DNA from: Triglochin maritima
Taxonomy: Eukaryota > Streptophyta > Magnoliopsida > Alismatales > Juncaginaceae
Assembly (NCBI GenBank): GCA_963682175.1
Contig: OY821786.1
Coordinates: 33,349,501 to 33,413,500 of the forward strand
Direction: 5' to 3'
DNA: 64,000 nucleotides
Positions 1-13,082 of the stretch are shown one piece after another. The notes under the pieces are model-generated. The model was not told where the DNA came from and did not search any database. It saw only the letters and a list, made by a program, of their open reading frames with translations. The position numbers and the translations under genes were made by a program. Numbering within the stretch: position 1 is the stretch's first letter; every line of letters starts with the position of its first letter.

Positions 1-932
1 GAATTTGCGTCTATTTTTTTCTTACCTAATAACTAACAAGGAAAAATGATATAGTTTAACTCGTAAACTTAGCTATTGGAAAATTCTCAAACCAGAATGC
101 ACCCGCCGTCACCCCATAGTGTTTATCATCAAATTTGCGAATGTCAGTCTCTGGTTTTGTATCATCTTTTTCATGCTGCAGCTGGTCTATTTCGTATCGT
201 GACGTCGATTTTTCTTCACATTCTTTAGCAAAGTAAAACTTTGTTTAGATTTTCTAATTCTAGACTATCATGGAGTGAGCATCTCCCATTTATCCATGTG
301 TTCTTCATTAGTATCTTATAGATTCTCGTGGGTGATAGCGAAATGAAAGACCAAAAGAAAAAACTTAGGATATAATTCTCTAGTTTTCATATCCCAAAGT
401 CTTCAAGTTTCTATGCATGGAGGTATATGTTTGTCAACGTTTTCATAGTATTTTCTTTCAATGCCTTGTGATGGAATTGCCCTTCTTTGTTAATGTTTTC
501 ACCCCTCATGTTGCTTTCCTTCATTTTTTTTAAATTTCATCGACCTTATCAGAATTATATTTGGGATGTGACCCGCTTCACTTTGGTTCTATCTTATGCA
601 TTGGTTATTTCAATTAGTAAACTACTAACTATTATTTTTAATAAGACATTGTACTATATTCACTTTAAGCATTTCTCAAGTTGTTTTGCTTTGAAATTAC
701 TAATTGCCTTTACAGTTTGTCATGCAGGTGTGGTTTTTTGTGTTTATAAAGAATCACGAGAGTTACGATGAGCACGTTAAATTGTGTAATAGACAATATT
801 AGTTTCCTCCCTAGGTGGTGCTCGAGACATACCCAATAAATACAAGTAGCCGATGCTAGAATTGGAGTATGCCGTGGCTACCGATCAATGTACCGCAAAC
901 AAATATTAGTAATAATAGAGGTGTAGGTTCAA
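1..932. other. Upstream region of the TZP-like gene (promoter / 5' UTR)
   Basis: AT-rich sequence before the first recognised coding exon. An open frame at 487-771 is hydrophobic and resembles nothing I know, so I do not call it. An in-frame TAG sits at 924-926, directly before the chosen start. The same bases (gtgtag, then gttcaa) could instead be a splice acceptor, so an extra 5' exon may lie here. No clear TATA box was assigned. Confidence 0.5.
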
Positions 933-3900
933 ATGCTGGTCCAAGCCGACAAGGTTTTTGTCACTGCTAGTCCCCTCTCTGAACTAGTGTGGTCGCCAAG
1001 GAAAGGGCTCGGTCTTAAATGCACGGACTCTAGTTCGGCGGCAAACCGCACTTCTCTTTGGTGGAGCACGGATTCGTTTAACGTTATATTTTCAGCACCA
1101 GTTTGCGACTCTATCAAGGGTGGTTGTGATGATGTAAATCTCGCTGAAGGGACTTTGAGCTCATTGCAGTTGGTGCCTAACTCGAGTGGCAAAAAAAACA
1201 TGGATGCAACTTCACTTGGGCGAATGGTGTCGACTAGTCTAGCAATGACAAATAAGCACGGCTCGAGTAAGTCTAAAGTTCAGCTATCACAATCTTTGCC
1301 CCAAAATTGATTTGGTTTTTGTAATTAATCTTGTTTTCCTTCATTTGATTGTGAATTTTGGCGTCTCAGTATCTTGCCAAGAGTTGGGAATGCCTCAAGG
1401 AACCTCAGATGTTTTTCTAGACATTAATCATCCGGAAAACAATCAATTTGATAGTAAAGAGCTTGAGCCATCTGCATGTCGGAATAATCAAGCTGATGTT
1501 GATATGATGGACACCGATGCAAAAATTGTTAATAATTTCTCTAACTCAGGTGTGCTCTAGTTTCCCTTTATTTAGTGATGATGCCATTGAATATAAACAT
1601 TGTGTGTGTGTGTGCTTTTTATCCTTCGAACAGAAGGCACTTGTGTCAACGCAGACAAAGTGGAACTCAATTGTGGGCAATCACGCACGAGAAATTTTCT
1701 TGAGCATTCACTTCATGCCCATGAGAAAGAAAATCAAAGTGCGCAATTACTGAAGTGTTCGACCGCACAAACAAGTACACTCAAGTGCTATGATTTGTCA
1801 GACAAATTGACTTCCGCACCAAAAGAGATGGATAACATAGATGTTCAAAGGACTTCTGCAGATGATATAGAAGATGATGCAAAGACAAAGGTATTAATCG
1901 TCGATCCATTCAATTAAGGAAGATCTTACTTTGTCACCTTCTGATATAAATTCTGCATTGGTTATCAGGAATTGTCCTTCTTTAAACAGTTTCTTACACA
2001 TAGAATTGCCACTGCTGAAGTTGGAAGCTCGAGAGCTCATGAGCCCATTAAAGACAACATCCAAAACATATTCCCAAAAGAAAAGAATAACGGCATTGAG
2101 TCCTCTTCCAACAAAATCATGAAAGATCTAAATCAAAAAAGGGGGAAAGAAAAGATTATTAATGATGCAGAAAATGCAGCCATTTCAAAGAAGACAGACA
2201 GTAGCCATGAAAGCGTCGAAAGTAGTAACAGTAAAGAGTTTCCCTCCAAGAAAAGAGCATGGTGCAACGAATCGGTGGGCGACACATTGGAGAGCAAAAG
2301 GTTAAAGAAACAGAATAATGGAACTTCATACTCAAGTCCTTTCCTTGGTCATGATAGCTCCTTCATGAATTGGATCTCCAGCATGGCTAAAGGTTTTTCC
2401 ACCTCCATTCCGACTGAAACTGCTACGACATTGGCTGTAAAACCTCCGGATAGCGCTCATGGTAATTCATGCCCTCACATGTCTCCTGACAAAAACAATG
2501 ATACTGTTTTCAGAACTATGGGATTCCAGACTTTCATCCAGACTCTTGGTCGTCCTAGATCAGAAAAGAATCAGGCTTATGATCATGGATTTGATGGCGC
2601 TAAAGGTTCTCAGATAACAAACAAGTCCTCTGGGTCTTTTCTTAATCGTATGTTGAGCAACGGGTGTGAACCTAAAATGCAACAACCTGTTCCCATATCG
2701 AGTTTGAATGGTGGCCAATCGCGTCTCGGAGAATTTCCCGCAACTGCGACAAATTCTCCTTCAGCCGAACCACTACTGATTGGAAAGTTGCAGAACATTA
2801 TTAGCGAAAAACATGTCGCAAACAATTGGGTCTCCTCGAGCACCTCTATGCACAATGCATCTGCGCCCATTGCAGATAAAGAGAATGCCATACAATTAAA
2901 TCTTCCCAATAAATCTGCCAATGAATTAAGTAGCAGCAGTGGAAGTGAATTTCTTGGGAGCTTCTGGATCAGTCGACTTTGTCAGAAAGTGGGTCCAGCA
3001 GAACTCTCAGCTCCATGCAATCAGATTAGGAACCCAGAACATGATACTCAAGCTGCTAATTATGTAAATCTTCAGCAGACCCAGGGAGAAAGCAATAAAT
3101 TCTTAGAAAACAAAGCCCATGACAATGTGAAGGAAGGCCCTAGTCCCACGGATTCTTCATCTTCGAAAAAATTGGCAGGCAATGAAAAGTTGGTGATGTT
3201 CAATCCTATACTGCCTTCACATAGATTTCAAAAATTGGAACCTATGGCTTCTATTTTCTCAAAGAGAATTGATGCTTTCAGACATGCCAAAACTCCACAT
3301 GTTACGGATGATATCGTCTCGATGTCAACCTGTTTCTTTTGCGGGCAAAGTGGGCATAACTTGAAGACATGCTTAGAGATTAAGGGTTCTGAACTTGAGG
3401 GTCTTCAGAAATCAATAAACTCATATGATGGGACACAGAAGTCGGTATGCTTTTGCATCCGATGTTTTCAGCCGAGTCACTGGGCAGTTGCGTGTCCATT
3501 ATTGGTGAGGAAGAGTCGACCAACTTGCGCTCATTTGGCTAGCACCTCTGATGCCATTCCCATCAATGGAGGTCTTGTTTCTAGTGATTGTGTTAGACAT
3601 GAAACTCCTGAGAAAGGCTTCAATTTCGGATTTATGCAGAACATGAATACTGTTGCAGGGGATAACAGGCATTTCAATGCAGAGCAAACTGAGGAATGTT
3701 TTTCAAAAGGAAGTATTTTAAAAGGAAAACAGCTTGTAACTTGTTCCGAAGGTGTCAACTCATGTAAAAATAAAATTTCACTACAATGCAGCATAGAAAA
3801 GATGGATGTTTTTGGTGATCAGAAGCGACTCTTTGAAGTGATTAGAGGTCTTCGGTTATCGCGGTCGGAGCTAACCAGGTAACAGAAACACCCTTGTATG

Positions 3901-6130
3901 AAGAATATATGCCAAGGCCCAAGGGACTTTCCTGACTATATTTTCCCTAATTATAATTTGACTGATGAAACATTCTTTTTGTGTGTCAATTGGTTTTTTG
4001 GTTCATTTTAATTTAACTTACAACTATTGGCTACTGGATAGTAAATGTTTGTTTAGATTTTACTTGGTCTTGGTGGACTTCATCCATATACTTTTCATAT
4101 TTTGTCCACAAATTGGTTTTACATATTTTCATTGATTAACTACAAGTTCAGTAACTAAATGGTCGTGTAAGTAGTAGTATATTTTGTTTATATTGGTCCT
4201 ACATTGGACAATTTGATATATCCTTATAAGCTCTAAGATTTTATGTACCTCTGATGAACAACAACTGATATTGAGTTCAAAGTCTAGTAGTCTACGCTTC
4301 AGTATGGTACGGTCTGCTGACTACAAATGCATCCACTTACCTTTAACATGCATATGTTGTCATGTTGGGACTTATGGCTATGGGATTCCAAATGTGTGGG
4401 ATGCATTTCATCTTAGTTTATAGCTAAGAGTCATACAAGTACCAATTAGTTATGGGATGGATGGTCATATTTAATATATTCAATTACCTTGTTTTGGGTA
4501 TCTTTTTTTCCAAAACCAATCCAGGGATTAGAGTTTCAATTATTACAGCCAGCAAGACGACATGATATCTTTGTCAACTTTCTTGAATGAGATTCTCATA
4601 CATATGCATTGAAAAAATCTTAAATGTTATAATTAGTTGGAATTAGTGTTTTTTTCTGGATAAAAGATAGTTCCCAACATAATTATTGGAATTTTCTTGC
4701 TTAATTGACTAAGCGATCATTGTTTACTACACTAATCTTCTCTTGTGGATGCTACAGAGAGTGGAAGTCATTAGGTTCATATTCAAGTTTCGAAGGGTTC
4801 TTTCTACGCGTAAGGCTCGGAAAATGCAAAAGAGGCGGCATCATGGGAAGTGGCTACCAGGTGGCCTGCATCTGTGGTAACATTACCACCTAGGAATTTC
4901 CCTTGCATTCATGTGCATAATGAAATTAAAGCATGCGCATTGCACAAACATTGGAAATGTAAAAAAAGGTAATCCTAAATTGGTCATCTATTTAATCTAC
5001 CCTTTGTTTTACAGGGGAGGCATTAGAGAATTCAAAGGGAAGCTGTAAAAGTCTTATTGCTGTGAAGATAGGAGATCTCAAGTACTCAATTGATCCTCGA
5101 TTTGTCTCCAATGAGGACTTTGAGGAGGTAAAATAACAACCTTATTTTCCTTTTCTGCACAGAATATATTATTGTTCTCTTCTTATTCTTTCATTATATC
5201 TCTGTTATCGCATCTGTTTGATATGTCATATACCTCTTAATTATCACTTTTCAGTACGTAGGTACAACGTGTGTTTTCCAAACCACTTAAAGTTAAACTT
5301 CGTCAGTGATCTTTGTTCATATTTTTGTGAGTTTTGCCTTCTTGATTTCAATTTCAGGCTGAAATAATAGGATGGCATACACAGCTGTCTCGGTTTAGGT
5401 TTAGGTTTAGGTTTATGTATATAGTCTGCTTAACATGAAATATATATTTCATGTTTTTCGTAAAGATTTTTACAATTACATACAAAGAATGCATTTGGCT
5501 GTAGTTGCTTCAAAAGTGGGGTCAATGTTGTCATATTTCTGAGTTACTTCCTAATGTCATGGTCTTCCTATGCATTAGTAGCCATGGATATCGAGAGAAT
5601 TGAGCAAGAAATACGTTAGGCAGAAGACTTTAAGCTCCACGTTTTTTATTGGGAGCAAGAAATACGTCAAAATGTTTATTACGTGGTTAACCATTTAGTA
5701 GCTTGAAATGAATTTTTGATTTGCAACAATTAAATACATATCATCCTTACGTGTCTTATTTTGTATATTGATATGGACGTAAAATTGCCATAATTTAGCG
5801 TTTTGTGTAGGTTTTTTTGAAGGGATTGTCTTGACCATCTTGTGAATTGAGTGCAACATGGATTTAAGTTAGGAATTCATTCTAGGCTTGAATCATCTAA
5901 TGCTTTGGTTCTGTCATTTCAGAATTAGTCTCATGTTCTTTTGGTTTCAATTGTTAATTTATCGTCAACACTCACTTCCAAGTCCTCCTCTGACCATGAT
6001 TTCAATGGTTCTTTCTTCTAAGGATGAACTCAATGCGTGGTGGTCTACAATAATACAAGGTGGTGGAGAGTTGCCCAGAGGAGAAGAGCTCACAAGGAAA
6101 CTACTAGAGAGGTCGAAATTTGGATTCTAG
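933..6130 (+). CDS. TZP: TZP-like protein: tandem CCHC zinc knuckles plus PLUS3 domain (7 exons)
   Basis: Nuclear regulator related to Arabidopsis TZP, which acts in light and phytochrome-dependent growth control (family knowledge). Exons read from GT/AG sites and phase: 933-1266, 1370-1549, 1634-1890, 1969-3878, 4758-4876, 5015-5127, 6023-6130. They sum to 3021 bases, i.e. 1006 residues plus stop, with every junction in phase. The N-terminal block with PLSELVWSPRKGLGLKC is typical of the family. Two CX2CX4HX4C knuckles lie near residues 711 (CFFCGQSGHNLKTC) and 752 (CIRCFQPSHWAVAC). The PLUS3 domain runs from about residue 885 to the end, with LRLSRSELTR, GFFLRVRLGK, YQVACICG and DELNAWW. 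The middle is Ser/Asn-rich and probably disordered. All knuckle ligands are present and no frameshift is seen. The start is the least certain part: an upstream coding exon is possible. ATG at 933 follows a stop, or an acceptor, at 924. Confidence 0.85.
5394..5415 (+). repeat. TTTAGG hexamer repeat inside the last TZP intron
   Basis: Three full TTTAGG units plus a partial one lie in the intron between exons 6 and 7. The unit is six bases, not the plant telomere heptamer TTTAGGG. It is treated as a short intronic simple repeat. Confidence 0.6.
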
Positions 6131-8300
6131 TTCATATTACAATTGCCGAAAATGATAGAGAAACCCTTTCGTGTACAATTAGCAACATCTTACGTCGTTT
6201 CATCTCCGCAACCAAAGGAAAAAGAACTTGAGGGTGGTGAAATAAACATGATATCAAAGTCCATATATAAAACTAGAGTTTAATCAGTTAGTTCTAGACT
6301 TTTATCTTTTAATTTCGACCACTACAAGTAAACATGTTTGAGCAGTTTAGGTGCATTTTCTTTCATGATGGATGTTAACGTCTTGTATAAATATCATAGC
6401 AGCTATATGGTACCTTTTTCTTAGATTCTGCACTAGAGGTTTGGGACCAAGTGGTCTCTTTCAAATATTCTTTGATATCTTCAGAATATATGTGTCAAAA
6501 AAGTCAGATGATAATAGTGGTATTTTCTGATTAGTGTGTATTTTTTGTTCTTTTAATATTTTTATACTGGTGTTGGGTTTTATCTCATTGATGTTTAAAA
6601 CAGGGCAAGAGGCAAGCAAAGTAGAAGACTCATATAGTGGCATGGTTTTCTGCTTGAGAGAAATTTTAGCTTGCATTGCTTCAAAGGGTGGTTTTGTGTC
6701 ACTTTGGTTGTTAAGACTTGTGCAATTACTTGGCATTAGGGTGTTTGGATTCAGATTCAGGATGAAGGTTTACTTTCGGACCATGATATTATTCATTGTT
6801 GGGAATTTGTTAGGAGATTCAATTCCTTCAAATTCCCATGGAGCAAATGAGAAATGCAAGGATTTGAGAAAGCAAGTACCACAGTAACCTCAACTCAAGC
6901 ACCACACAAGAAGGGAAAAAAATTATACATCTGATTCCAGGTTAGTAACACAATTACACAAGAACTCAAAATCAAGCCCAAATCAGAAACAAGGAAACAT
7001 AACTATTTTGCATCAGGCAACATCAGTTAATCATACCTAAGTAGTTAACTAGAATTTAAATTTTGGATCGGCCGGCGGTCTGCCGATCCCCAAACATCCG
7101 ATCGGTGCAGCCATCTTCTTGGACTATGTTCGTTCGTTTAACTCCTTCGATCCGATTCACCCAAACACTGACTTTAATTAGTTAGGATCAATACGAAATC
7201 GAACAAAACAGTCCTAACTCTTAACCGCAACTTCTTGGAAAACTATACGGGATTTAGAGATGTGCATAATATGCACTACGTTGTGTTTCTATCTGGTTTG
7301 CATCACAATGATAGAATGAAGTTATATTTACCAAGGAATAATCATAGACCACCTGGATGTATGAGAGAATTAGTAATGCTTGAATCTCGTAAACATGGTT
7401 GGAATGACATTTTTTAAAACAAATCAACTACATGAAAGTCCATAACATAATAACATCTGGTTAAATTTGAAGCATCTTTGCACAACTTTGGTCAATCGCG
7501 ATACTAACATATGGATCTGATCATCTAAATCTAAATCTGAAACTGAAACCTCACCTAACAAAATGAAGAGATCAGACTCCTCTTTTCTACGGTCCAACTT
7601 TTCCAAAAAAGGCAATCGCATTTCTGAACAATTTGTTTCACGAAACTACGCAAATAAGTTTGGAAAATCTCACGATATTGATTTCGTTTAACACTTGTTC
7701 TATTTTCACATAAATATCACAATATTTATTCTGAAAAAATATTATCAAAACCACCTGCAGAAATCTTCATTTTAATTAATCACACTCGGGGAAAAGTTGG
7801 GCGGATTTCTTACCTTATAATGTCAAGTCCTATAAACACCAACCGATATGCAGACGAAATTATGAAATACACATCACAAAACCTAATAACAAGTTTAAAA
7901 TCAAACATTTCAAACAAATAAAAATAAATATTGACAAAACAAAAACTAAATCCCAAATAAATAATAGAAACTCAAACCACCATGTTTTATCAGATCCATC
8001 GGCTCAAAAAACCACAATTTAGAAAAATACAAAACAATTCCAAAATATTTTAAAATGTAGTGAAGAGAACTAAATTGCCAACACATACCATTCCTGCATT
8101 CTTTCTACATTAAACCTCACATGAACTAAAAACCACAAAGAAACAAAAAAAAGCAACAAGCCGAACAATGGTGTACACTAACATAACCTCCTCTAAAATT
8201 TCCCATCCTCAAGACCAACACCATCAGAGAATTTACACCATATCAAAGTCTAATTTATAAAAAAAACCCAAGACTAAACTTTTATTGCAACCACCGCCCT
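6131..8300. other. Convergent intergenic region between TZP and histone H1, with a possible MITE
   Basis: This holds the 3' UTRs of both genes, which converge here. No coding region is supported: the frames at 6534-6887 and 7235-7417 have no recognisable family features. About 6738-7170 may be a small inverted-repeat transposon. It opens with GGGTGTTTGGATTCAGATTC and closes with a related inverted segment around CCAAACACTGAC, but no clean target duplication was found. From 7700 to 8280 the sequence is A-rich and unremarkable. Confidence 0.4.
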
Positions 8301-9268
8301 CTACTTCTTAGCCTTCCTCGCCGGTCCGGCCCTCCTCGCCGGCGCCTTTGCCGCCCTCTTTCCCTTCTTAACAACGGGTGTCTTTTTCACCACCTTCGGC
8401 GCCGCCACCTTCTTCGCGACCGCCTTCTTCGGGGTCTCCTTGGCAGCCGTCTTCGCCACCTTCGTCACCACTTTCTTAGGAGTCGCCTTCGCCGGCGCAG
8501 GCGCAGCCTTCCGCTTCGTACCTCGCGTCTTCTCAACAATTTTCGCCTTCGCCACCGGTTTCGCCTTCGCAGCAGGCTTCGCCGGCGCCTTCGCCTTAGC
8601 CGCCGGTTTGGTTACGGCTTTCGCTTTGGCTTTCGGCGGAGGTTTGGGTTTTCCGGCGGGTTTCTTCTTGGGAGTCGACACGGTGGAAGGCTTCTTCCCG
8701 GCGGGTTTGGATTTGGACTTGGGTTTGGGGTTGGGTTTGGAGCTGGTTTTGGTTTTGGTTTTGGTCGCCGGAGACGGTTTGGGTTTGACTGGTCCGGCGA
8801 GTTTAAAGGAGTTTTTGACCTTAACAAGTTTCCCGGCGGTAGTTAGTTTCTTAAGCTGGTGGAGGAGAAGCTTCCGGAAGTTTGCGGGGAGTTTCGGACC
8901 GTACTTGTCTTCCAGAGACTTCGCGATGGCGACCTGACTCGATCCCGTCCTCTCCTTCAAGCTCGAGATGGCCTCCGTTATCATCTAGGGTTTCAACAAC
9001 CCACCAAAATCTCAGATCCGAATCCAAAACCGACCAAATGGGTCATCCCAGAATCGAATTTTGACAAGAAAAATATAATTACCTCGAGGTAAGGGGGGTG
9101 GGAGGAGGGTTTCCGAGGAGCCGCCGGTTTCTTGCGGGGTTTGGCGTCCTTGGATTTCTTAACGGTGGAGTCGGATTGGGGAGGGTTGTCGGTTGGCGGC
9201 GGGTTATCGGCCGGAGAAGGGTCGGCGGCGGGTGGGGAGATAGTGGTGTCTTCGGCTGGGGTCGACAT
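8301..9268 (-). CDS. Histone H1 (plant linker histone), 2 exons
   Basis: Linker histone that binds nucleosome dyad and linker DNA and compacts chromatin. Exon 1 is 9268-9083, a 98-base intron is 9082-8985 (GAG followed by GTAATT; acceptor CCCTAG), and exon 2 is 8984-8301. The product is 289 residues. Residues 1-50 are acidic/Pro-rich (MSTPAEDTTISPPAADPSP). Residues about 57-125 form the winged-helix H15 domain, starting HPPYLE in exon 1 and continuing MITEAISSLKERTGSSQ and LPANFRKLLLHQLKKL. The C-terminal tail is a long Lys/Ala/Pro repeat with TPKK- and PKPK-type motifs, as is usual for H1. An intron splitting the globular domain right after PPYxE is common in plant H1 genes. Joining exon 1 to exon 2 keeps phase 0. 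Antisense frames across the tail are codon-bias shadows. Confidence 0.93.
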
Positions 9269-9350
9269 GGTTGGTTGGTCTGAGAGGTCGCCGGAGAAGG
9301 GGAGAGTTGGAGGAGTGGAGTGATGGAGAAGGGGAGAGTTGAGAGGGGAT

Positions 9351-9358
9351 TTTATATT
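9351..9358 (-). promoter_or_regulatory. Probable TATA box of the histone H1 gene
   Basis: On the minus strand the sequence reads CAATATAAAATCCCC about 85 bases upstream of the H1 start codon, followed by a C/T-rich leader. A minus-strand CCAAT (plus-strand ATTGG) lies about 30 bases further upstream. Position and sequence fit a core promoter. Confidence 0.6.
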
Positions 9359-9359
9359 G

Positions 9360-12013
9360 TTGGGAGGTGGAATGGAGGCTTGTGATTGGTCGAGAGGGGT
9401 GTCACACGGATCGGTGGCTTTGGTGGGTTTGAATGTGGGGCGTTGGATGGAGTGGGATGGACGGTGGAGATGGGGTGGGATTGGGGGGGTTTGGATAGGG
9501 ATGGTGGGGAGGTGGGGGGAGGGGAGGATGGGAGGTGTGTTTTTGGTTCATGTTTAAGTGATTGTAAGTTTGGGTTGGGAGGTTGGATTTTCATGGGGTT
9601 TTGAGTGGGTTGTAGGGTTGGATCTTGGCTTTCTTGGGGGTTTTGTTTTGTTGGATTTGGAATTCTATGGAGGGAGATATTGCAGTTTGAAGATGGATTG
9701 GTTCGGTAGGGGGGTCGACCGGAGTTTGTTGTGGTCTTCGGGGCGGTGAGGGGAGCGTGTTGGATTTTCCCCGGAAGTTTTGAATACATTCTATAGAGCA
9801 TTAACAAAGGAAGGTAATGGCTTTTGAATGGTTGGATTCTGATGAGAGACATGCCAGAATGGGATTCTGGAAGTTGCTCAAAGTAGTACACTTGATATCG
9901 TGTGTAATAGTTCATAATTGCAATGCATGTTATGATATAACGTATAAATCGTAACTAGACCATTTAGATAACCATCAAATAGATACCTAATAAGTCGTTA
10001 ACGTTATCAAAGTACAGTTATTGAAATCAAATTCTTAACTTTTAAGAATTATCATATAATCGGCTCATGATTTACTGAGAATCTCTTACTCTTTAGAAGT
10101 GTTATTCAAGAAGCACTTGGTTTTCTTCAATAACGATTCTTTGTCGCTACCACATGATTATCGCATGTCATCTTATCATAATGTCGTCTTTTAACGACGT
10201 AAAATTGTGATTAAAACTGATTAACATGTTTTAAGGATATTAAGATAAAGATATATGCACAATATGCATCAGGGTGAGGATGTGAATGGATGCACACAGA
10301 TTACACACCCTAAGCTTCCAATTTAAAAACATACCAAATCTATGGTTTGATAAGCTAAAGTTTATATTGGATTAGATGTATAAGAGAGATTCTTGAGGTA
10401 TATGTAGAGCATGTGGTATCTACCCAAAGTCAATTAACAATACCAACAAAAGACAAGTTTTCTATATTCCATCTAATGGACATTGTAGAGTGGGTTCTTC
10501 TTGAGTGATCATGTCAAAAACACAAAACATTATAAAAAAATTGTATTTAGAGTATGGCTCTCTTTTTTCCCACAATTATTTGAAAAATAAAAATGTTTCT
10601 TTCCATTTTCACGCAAGATACGTATGTACACACAACACTGTAACAACGCAAATACCATAAGCACAAACTTAGTTGCTGAAGATGATCAAATCAAGCAGAC
10701 CAACCCAAAAATTATTCAAGGAAATAGATAAACAACATTCTCAAAGAAGGATAATTACCTCTAATAGAAAACATAATAATTCACCTTAGTCATCATTTTT
10801 GATAAAAATGGCTTGGTAAGTTTCCTATTTGCATATGCTACTTGTGGTTGACACCATTTTGAGGATTTGTCACCAATAAAAGGGTATCAATTGACTTGGA
10901 ACATGTTCTTCTTTCCACTTGTACATGTAATGTTTCAGATTGAGACGCTCTTGAACTACTAAAGATCTTAATGATAGGGCGATTTTATGAATATAAATTT
11001 AATTACTTTTGCTAAGCACTATGATGCAACGTACCCAGTCTTGTCAATAAGCACTATAATCATCACTACATGATTCAAACTTGCTCAAGAAATTAGCAAC
11101 ATGACAAGCTCAATTTGTCCAAAATACACATCTCTACATCCAAATATAGTTGAAATCCTATGGATCGCATTCAGTATCACTATCAATAACAACAGCAATA
11201 ACAATATCGATCCATTATGAAATTTTAACAAATTAACCAATAAGGACAATTGACATTGAACATGATCAAAACTACATCAACGGATTCAGTATAGCATTAG
11301 CTTATCTCGAAGTGACAACAACAGTTGATGAGCACACAAGAAACAATAAGTTGTCCAAATTAAAGAAATCATGAAATTAACCTTCGTGTTACTAAATTAT
11401 TGTCCCAAATCTTGACCATATTACTATTAATTAATCACAATTCAAGACGACATGAGAAGCTGTTCATCATATCTGATCGATCCAAAACATCAAGAATCAT
11501 TTTAGTTCTAGACTTCCAGTTCAACATCCTCAGTATAATTCACTCAAATTAATATAAACTTTAAATTACACACATAATCAAAGGTGAAATTTTTGGCATG
11601 GTTTGATGTGATGGGATTTCATCCGATAAAGATTAGATCACAAATGGTAGTTGACCCATTTGATTCATTCCGTGTCATAAAGGGTTTGTGTTATCTAGTC
11701 TTCATGTTAAGAGAATAGTTAGTGGGTTAATGAAAAGGTCATGTGGGTTCATACACCCAACAACATGATTTAGGGGTCGTGGTGGCAACTTGTATGTTGA
11801 ATCGATTACGTTCATGTTGCAAAAATCAAACGTTTCTTGCATATCCCTAACTATAATCGATCTAACATTGAATTCGTATAATCATTCTCTAACGTCTGTG
11901 TTTCCAACCAAGCTCCAATTGGAGCTCCTAAAGGGACAAATTTATCAAGCTACTCGATTAGTCTCTCTAATCCATGATACCTAATCAGTTTTTCTCTGAT
12001 TGCAATGACTTTT

Positions 12014-12016
<3 letters not shown>
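9360..12016. other. Intergenic region upstream of histone H1
   Basis: 9360-9760 is a G-rich (plus strand) promoter-proximal stretch. The Pro-rich minus frame across it (9352-9915) overlaps the H1 TATA box and is judged non-coding. From 9900 to 12016 the sequence is AT-rich with no frame of interest, no recognisable gene and no clear transposon ends. Confidence 0.5.

Positions 12017-12072
<56 letters not shown>
12017..12072. repeat. (AT)n microsatellite
   Basis: About 28 uninterrupted AT units. Length is likely polymorphic. Confidence 0.95.
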
Positions 12073-12074
<2 letters not shown>

Positions 12075-12790
12075 TCACAATCTAATCAGAGAAACAATCA
12101 CTTTATGTTGTAGTGTGGAATGGGTTGAAAACCTATATAGAGAGGGGAAGACAAAAGGTGGTGAATATGGTGGAAAAGGCTTGTGGGAATCAGTTTGGAT
12201 TATTGCTGTAAATTGGTATTTTGATGATAACAACAAACATGTGTGACTAAGATATCAATTAAGTGTTTCAGAATCACATAGAGATCCAAATTCAGGCAAT
12301 CAAATTAGGAAAGATTAATTGTTCGAAGACAACTTCAAGATTGATGGAATATCTCTTTTACAAGGATTTAAGATTTCAAAAACCTTATTATAACTTCATA
12401 ATTTGTTTTGAATCTTTTCTAACTCATGACACACTATTTAAATACTTTTTTCTTTAATTTTTAACATAATTATAACACACACAAACAAAGAAAATCCTTT
12501 TTTGTGCTTCAAGATCATTTATCTTCTTCCATCCACTTCCTAACATACAACTTTTGCCACACAAGATGGGACAAACATTCTTGATCATTAAGTTATTGCT
12601 AATAAGGAAGTGCAAGGTGAATTTGTCTACTTTCGGGGAGTAAAGAATATTTACAAGAGGTGTTCGTCAAGTGCAGCTGTAATGAGTTGAGATCTTACCC
12701 AAAAATATAGTTTTGGGTATAAATCTCAAATAGAGGAATTAGGGACTAGATTAGGCCAAGGTTAAGTTGAACTAGTATAAATAATTCCAT

Positions 12791-13082
12791 CATCTCTTTC
12801 ATTGATTTGATTTTCGATTTCACATTATTTATTTTTTCATCGCTATAATTGCTTAATTATATTTCATCTCACTCTATTGACCTCCTCTTTAGTATCACGA
12901 GATTTGCGTTATAATTTGACAAACTTGTCCAGCAACTCACCAGACATTTTCAAAACATCACTTTACGCCGTCAAGCATGCTATAAATTGGTTAAGTATTA
13001 GCAATCTCTTTCATTGATTTGATTTTCGATTTCACATTATTTATTTATTTCATCGCTATAATTGCTTAATTATATTTCATTG
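12791..13082 (+). repeat. Direct repeat of about 75 bp, two copies
   Basis: The segment beginning ATCTCTTTCATTGATTTG occurs at about 12791-12865 and again at about 13004-13082. It is nearly identical apart from a 4-bp insertion in a TTTA run. The copies are about 213 bp apart. This may be a tiny LTR-like (TRIM) element or a local duplication; no TSD was identified. Confidence 0.6.

Noticed and set aside
5394..5415. Interstitial telomere repeat
   Set aside because: The unit is TTTAGG with only about 3.5 copies; the plant telomere unit is TTTAGGG.
5358..5427. Possible extra exon in the last TZP intron (frame after TTTCAG)
   Set aside because: It runs into TTTAGG repeats and a stop, has no in-phase donor, and direct joining of exon 6 to 6023 gives the expected PLUS3 sequence.
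6534..6887. 117-codon frame downstream of TZP
   Set aside because: No family features, hydrophobic composition, lies in the likely 3' UTR or a MITE.
8440..8937. 165-codon plus-strand frame opposite histone H1
   Set aside because: Shadow of the Lys/Ala-rich H1 tail on the other strand.
9352..9915. Pro-rich 187-codon minus-strand frame upstream of histone H1
   Set aside because: It covers the H1 promoter and TATA box, is low-complexity, and arises from the G-rich plus strand.
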